From NCBI GenBank assembly GCA_016285815.1, contig JAEERN010000065.1, forward strand, positions 1 through 25,728: a stretch of DNA of 25,728 bases, read 5' to 3'. The DNA comes from Clostridiales bacterium. GTDB taxonomy: Bacteria; Bacillota; Clostridia; Oscillospirales; QAMX01. Below the pieces are notes generated by a model. The model was not told the DNA's origin. It saw only the letters and a list, made by a program, of their open reading frames with translations, and did not search any database. The position numbers were made by a program, and so were the translations under genes. Shown piece after piece: positions 22,827 through 25,728 of the stretch; position 1 is the first letter of the stretch; every line of letters begins with the position of its first letter.

Positions 22827-23921
22827 GTGAAACGGAAAACGGTCCCGCTGGTGATCTTTTCGGTCTGCCTGTTTTTGATCCTCGCCGCCGGGGCGGCGCT
22901 GGCGATCCCCAAGGTCCGGCGCGCCGCCGCGGCAGAGGCGCTTCCCGTGGGCGAAAGCTCGCTTGTGCTCCCGCCGTGGTATCGCTCCGCGCTTCTCCGG
23001 CGCCGGCAGGGGGACGCGCCGGAGCGCCTCGTCCGGCTGGTGCTGGCAAGCGAGAGCGGCTTTGTCCTGTCGGGGGACGACGTCGCCCTGCGGGTCGAGG
23101 CCCTGCGGGATGAGACGGCCCGCGCGGCCGAGGCGGCCGGCATGGATCCGGAATACTATCTGACCATCGCCCTGAGCCGGCCGGCCGAGCCGGAAGAGTG
23201 GTATCTCGGCACCGCGGAGGACGATCTGCTCTGTGAGCTCGTCCGCGCCGCCGAAGAGAACGGATACGCCGCGTCGCTCCCGTTCGACGGGCCGGGCCGG
23301 GACTTCGGCGCAGGGACCATGACGGGACTGATGGCGCGCTGGGAAAGCGAGGGGTATCCCGACGGGATCGCCTATGCCGCCGAATGGGACGGCGGCGATC
23401 AGGCGGACGGCGAGCGGAGCTTTTGGCGCATCGGATTCACCGGCGACGCCGCGGCGGCCGAGGCGGCCGTCCGGGCGGAGCTGACCGAGCCCTGCGTTTT
23501 GACCTTTGTTCCGGCCGGCGTTTCCCGGAACGAAGCGGACCGGGTCTTTTTCGAGGTCCGCGAGGCGTGGGGACGCCGCTTTCCCGTCGCCGCGGTGGAG
23601 GAACGGGCGCTGGCCCGCACGGACGTTCCGGCCGGCGCGCCGGTGACCGTCTGGGTCAGCCCGCTGGTGAAGGGGCTCTATGAAAGGGCCGCCGCACGCC
23701 GCTGGGGCGGCGCGGTGGCCGTGAGAAGCAGCTGGCAGGCCGGCGCGCGGGAGGACGTTGTGATCCGCGATTCGCTGGGAAACCGCACCGGACCCGCGGC
23801 GCCGGACAGGTCCTTCGACCTGTGGCTGGGACTCTCCGCCGCGCTTGTCGTGCTGGCGCTGATCGGCTGGGGCGCGGCGGAGGGAATCTCCGCGATCGGC
23901 CGGAGGCGCCGCGGCGCGTGA
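22827..23921 (+). CDS. Unrecognised membrane protein with N- and C-terminal anchors
   Basis: I do not recognise a family. The 364-residue product has an N-terminal hydrophobic segment (about 6-28, after MKRKT), an acidic extracellular region of about 300 residues, and a C-terminal membrane helix (about 334-356) followed by the basic tail GRRRRGA. That predicts an ectodomain held at both ends. The ectodomain mixes helical stretches (VRLVLASESGF, VEALRDETARAAEAAG) with a segment WYLGTAEDDLLCELVRAAEENG; no catalytic signature stands out. GTG at 22827 is chosen because AAGGGAG lies about 10 nt upstream; an ATG at 22820 is in another frame. It appears monocistronic, with its own promoter. Confidence 0.72.
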   Translation: MKRKTVPLVIFSVCLFLILAAGAALAIPKVRRAAAAEALPVGESSLVLPPWYRSALLRRRQGDAPERLVRLVLASESGFVLSGDDVALRVEALRDETARAAEAAGMDPEYYLTIALSRPAEPEEWYLGTAEDDLLCELVRAAEENGYAASLPFDGPGRDFGAGTMTGLMARWESEGYPDGIAYAAEWDGGDQADGERSFWRIGFTGDAAAAEAAVRAELTEPCVLTFVPAGVSRNEADRVFFEVREAWGRRFPVAAVEERALARTDVPAGAPVTVWVSPLVKGLYERAAARRWGGAVAVRSSWQAGAREDVVIRDSLGNRTGPAAPDRSFDLWLGLSAALVVLALIGWGAAEGISAIGRRRRGA

Positions 23922-24032
23922 CGAGGTCTGATCCGGACAGAGGAAACGAACGAGGCAAATCGGCTTTGAAGAGCGGATCGACGCGAGCGGGAGATCCGAC
24001 AAGACAACGGCCGCGGAAACCAATGATTTATG

Positions 24033-24075
24033 AAAAAAACGCAGGCCCGAAGAGCATTGACGCTCTTCGGGCCTG
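24033..24075 (-). terminator. ribU terminator (partly bidirectional)
   Basis: A perfect 14-bp stem (24042-24055 with 24062-24075) has a 6-nt loop. On minus it runs into a T-tract (24033-24039), ending ribU transcripts about 95 nt after the stop. On plus the tail TGTCTTGCCTT is weaker but may stop the opposing gene. Confidence 0.9.
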
Positions 24076-24169
24076 TGTCTTGCCTTGCGGCGCGGTTTTC
24101 AGACGGCAGATCTCTTTCTGAACGGACCGCCGAGCCGGAGACCGGCGTTTCTTGCCGGGGCGCGGCGGG

Positions 24170-24835
24170 TCAGATGACCTTGAGCATGACCAGCAGCAGG
24201 AGCGTGAAGGTGACAAAGACCGCCAGCGCGAACAGGGTGAAGCCAAGATGGAAGCGGCCCTTGTGCTCGGACGGAGAGGGAAGCGCCAGCCGCGCCTTTC
24301 GAAGGGCCGCGGTCAGCGGCTTGTACAGCAGCAGGGCCAGGCCGGCGTTCAGGCCGCCCTTGACCAGATTGAAGGGCAGGAAGACCTTGCCCAGCATGGC
24401 GGCCACCTGGGCGCGCTCGACCTCCATGTAGATCGGGGTGACGATGTAGTTCCAAGCCACCATGCAGGCGGCCATGCTCGTCACGCCGATGGCCAGACTC
24501 AGCACCGCGCCCTTCATGGAGCGGTGCTTTTGATAGAAAAACGCCGCCGGGACCGCGAAGGAACAGGTGGAGACCACGTTCATCAGAAAGCCGATGAGGC
24601 CGGTGTCGCTGATGGAGAGGAATTCGATGAAGGACGACAGGACCGAGATGATCAGGCTGGCCAGCGGTCCCAGCAGGAACCCCGCGATGACGACGACGGC
24701 GTCCTTGGGGTCATAGCTCAGGATCCCGGCCACCTTGGGGATGGGGCGCGTGGCCCAGGTGAGTACGAAAGCCAGGGCGGCGAACATGCCGATCATGGCC
24801 AGATAGCGGACGGAAAAGCGGTCATTCTTTTTCAT
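24170..24835 (-). CDS. ribU: Riboflavin ECF transporter substrate-binding subunit RibU
   Basis: RibU is the S-component that binds riboflavin and works with the shared EcfA-EcfA'-EcfT energising module, which is not in this window. The 221-residue protein has about six membrane helices and the family landmarks MIGMFAALAFVLTW (the AxxxA-type helix 1 contact with EcfT) and GILSYDPKDAVVVIAGFLLGP, plus the TGLIGFLMN and LPFNLVKGGLN segments. ATG at 24833-24835 has GGAGG at 24843-24847, 7 nt upstream. It is preceded by an FMN riboswitch and terminator, so expression falls when cellular FMN is high. It appears monocistronic. A long C-terminal helix ends in LLLLVMLKVI. Confidence 0.93.
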   Translation of the reverse strand: MKKNDRFSVRYLAMIGMFAALAFVLTWATRPIPKVAGILSYDPKDAVVVIAGFLLGPLASLIISVLSSFIEFLSISDTGLIGFLMNVVSTCSFAVPAAFFYQKHRSMKGAVLSLAIGVTSMAACMVAWNYIVTPIYMEVERAQVAAMLGKVFLPFNLVKGGLNAGLALLLYKPLTAALRKARLALPSPSEHKGRFHLGFTLFALAVFVTFTLLLLVMLKVI

Positions 24836-24850
24836 GAGGATGCCTCCGGA

Positions 24851-24886
24851 GCAATAAAATAGACCTGAAAACGGCGTTTCCAGGTC
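24851..24886 (-). terminator. Expression-platform terminator of the FMN riboswitch
   Basis: On the minus strand an 11-bp stem with one G-U pair (24876-24886 with 24862-24872) and a 3-nt loop are followed by TATTTTATTG (24852-24861), ending 4 nt before the ribU Shine-Dalgarno site. It should form when FMN is bound. Confidence 0.88.
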
Positions 24887-24914
24887 GAAAAGATCCGCAG
24901 GGCAAGATCGCCCG

Positions 24915-25082
24915 GTTTTCTTTCATCCAGACTGTAACTGTCGGTACCGGATTCTCACCGGTTCTGCGCCGAAGGATCGGGGGAAAATCGGCGCTCGCGG
25001 ACTTGGGCGGCCGTCTGCCGCCGTTCACCGCCGGTCGGGAATAGCCCTTCGCACGGCGAAAGGCGCACCCTGCCCTGAAAAC
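24915..25082 (-). ncRNA. FMN riboswitch (RFN element)
   Basis: The minus strand carries the RFN consensus blocks in order: GGGCAGGGTG, ATTCCCGACCGGCGGTGA, CCGCGAGC, CGGTGAGAATCCGGTACCGACAGT and AGTCTGGATGAAAGAA. P1 is closed by GTTTTC (25077-25082) with GAAAAC (24915-24920). FMN binding should favour the downstream terminator and shut off ribU. Unusually, loop L2 holds an extra 9-bp hairpin (25044-25064). The 5' CAGGGCA (25071-25077) is fully complementary to TGCCCTG at 24898-24904 in the linker before the terminator, a possible alternative pairing. Confidence 0.97.
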
Positions 25083-25112
25083 TTGGTCGGTTCCGTATTC
25101 GGTTCGCTGTAC

Positions 25113-25141
25113 AGTATATGCCTTTCGCCGCGAAATGTCAA
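25113..25141 (-). promoter_or_regulatory. ribU promoter
   Basis: On the minus strand: TTGACA (25136-25141), 17 bp, TATACT (25113-25118). Initiation about 24 nt before the aptamer P1. Confidence 0.9.
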
Positions 25142-25232
25142 CCGGCCCGGCGAAATTATTTTCACGGCGTCCCGCCTGGGCCGCGGCCCGGGCGAAAGTT
25201 CACAATTCGTTTATCCGCGCGGGGCGAAACCG

Positions 25233-25241
25233 TGCTATGAT
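25233..25241 (+). promoter_or_regulatory. Extended -10 promoter of DUF5685 gene
   Basis: TGC-TATGAT (hexamer 25236-25241) without a recognisable -35 at the proper distance, about 65 nt before the GTG start. Confidence 0.5.
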
Positions 25242-25305
25242 AACGGCGGCGGATTCTGCGGCCAGCGGCCAAGGGTCCGGACCGGAAACGAGAGGGGGAA
25301 AAGGC

Positions 25306-25728
25306 GTGTTCGGCTATATGATCCCGGATATCCCGGCGCTCACCGCGGACCAGCGGGCGCTGTTCCGCGCCGGCTACTGCGGCGTCTGCCGGGCGCTTGG
25401 CCGGCGATACGGCGCCGTGGGGCGCGCGGCGCTGAGTTATGACGCGGCCTTTGCCCATCTGGCGCTGCTCTGCGCCGCGGGCGGCGCAGAGGCGGCCGGA
25501 TGCGCTTTCTGCAGCGGGCGGTGCGCCGCCCACCCCTTCCGGAAGCGTCCGTGTCTCGATGGGTCCGCGGCGGAGCTCGCGGCGGACGTCGACCTGATCC
25601 TGACGGGCTTCAGTCTGGAGGACAGGGTCCGCGACCGGGACGGGGTCCTGGCCCCGCTGGGCGCGAGGCTCGTGCGGCGGTCCTTTGAAAAGGCCTGCGC
25701 TGCGCGGCCGGCGATCGCCGATGCGGTC
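25306..25728 (+). CDS. DUF5685 family protein (3' partial)
   Basis: The frame from GTG 25306 stays open to the window end (141 residues). The start VFGYMIPDIPALTADQRALFRAGYCGVCRALG is the signature of DUF5685 proteins: MFGY, a proline-rich turn, then YCGxC with C25 and C28. SYDAAFAHLALL follows. A second Cys/His group (CAFCSGRCAAHP, with C66, C69, C73, H76) and FRKRPC suggest a metal-binding site, though none is proven. The family is probably helical and has no known function. GAGGGGG at 25292-25298 lies about 7 nt upstream, which supports GTG over the internal ATG at residue 5. The window end removes the rest of the gene. Confidence 0.82.
   Translation, partial: MFGYMIPDIPALTADQRALFRAGYCGVCRALGRRYGAVGRAALSYDAAFAHLALLCAAGGAEAAGCAFCSGRCAAHPFRKRPCLDGSAAELAADVDLILTGFSLEDRVRDRDGVLAPLGARLVRRSFEKACAARPAIADAV

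Noticed and set aside
25083..25442. ORF of 119 codons over the ribU promoter and DUF5685 start
   Set aside because: It runs through promoters of both flanking genes and through DUF5685 in a different frame, with no family resemblance.
1..25728. CRISPR arrays, insertion sequences, attachment sites or prophage genes
   Set aside because: No regularly spaced repeats, transposase or integrase motifs, or terminal inverted repeats were seen on either strand.

Overview
The window looks like a chromosomal segment of a G+C-rich, monoderm, anaerobic Firmicute of the Clostridia type, possibly a gut lineage. The evidence is SigA-type promoters with near-consensus boxes, strong GGAGG Shine-Dalgarno sites, FakA/FakB fatty-acid kinase, an FMN riboswitch on ribU, DUF1836, DUF4358 and DUF5685 proteins, and two tRNA genes without an encoded CCA. 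The genus cannot be read from the sequence. No insertion sequence, prophage or CRISPR array is visible. Both ends cut through genes.

Layout. 1-1568: the end of a macro-domain protein with an unusual C-terminal helical domain, then a small von Willebrand A (vWA) protein whose leader contains a terminator-like hairpin. 1581-6227: two translationally coupled GH2 glycoside hydrolases from one promoter. 6329-7901 (minus): a DUF1836 regulator and an SPFH/prohibitin membrane protein behind a perfect consensus promoter. 8024-12891: a fatty-acid/phospholipid operon, fakA-fakB-GNAT-plsX. 12895-13446: a scar where the 5' ends of an XRE regulator and a tRNA_anti-like OB-fold gene are both missing and the remnants abut. 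13478-14895: mntP and a MutT-type Nudix hydrolase. 14925-17543 (minus): smpB, then a UbiA prenyltransferase and polyprenyl diphosphate synthase pair. 17586-17715: tRNA-Arg(ACG). 17864-22480: a MacB-shaped ABC exporter, a membrane-anchored transglutaminase-like protein and a DUF4358 lipoprotein. 22540-22696: tRNA-Pro(GGG). 22732-23921: an unrecognised two-anchor membrane protein. 24033-25141 (minus): ribU with a complete FMN riboswitch, terminator and promoter. 25233-25728: the start of a DUF5685 protein.

How the genes may work together. FakA and FakB should make acyl-phosphate from free fatty acids, and PlsX exchanges acyl-phosphate with acyl-ACP. The GNAT-like protein between them is the unknown in that pathway. 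UbiA plus polyprenyl synthase would supply a prenylated quinone, and RibU would import flavin; together they hint at respiratory or extracellular electron transfer chemistry, but the two loci are about 7 kb apart and no redox partner is present. The ABC, transglutaminase-like and lipoprotein operon looks like a cell-envelope module of unknown substrate. The candidates I consider least described are the macro/vWA pair, the GNAT in the fak-plsX operon, and the ABC/transglutaminase/DUF4358 operon. All functional links are inferred from gene order and motifs read by eye.
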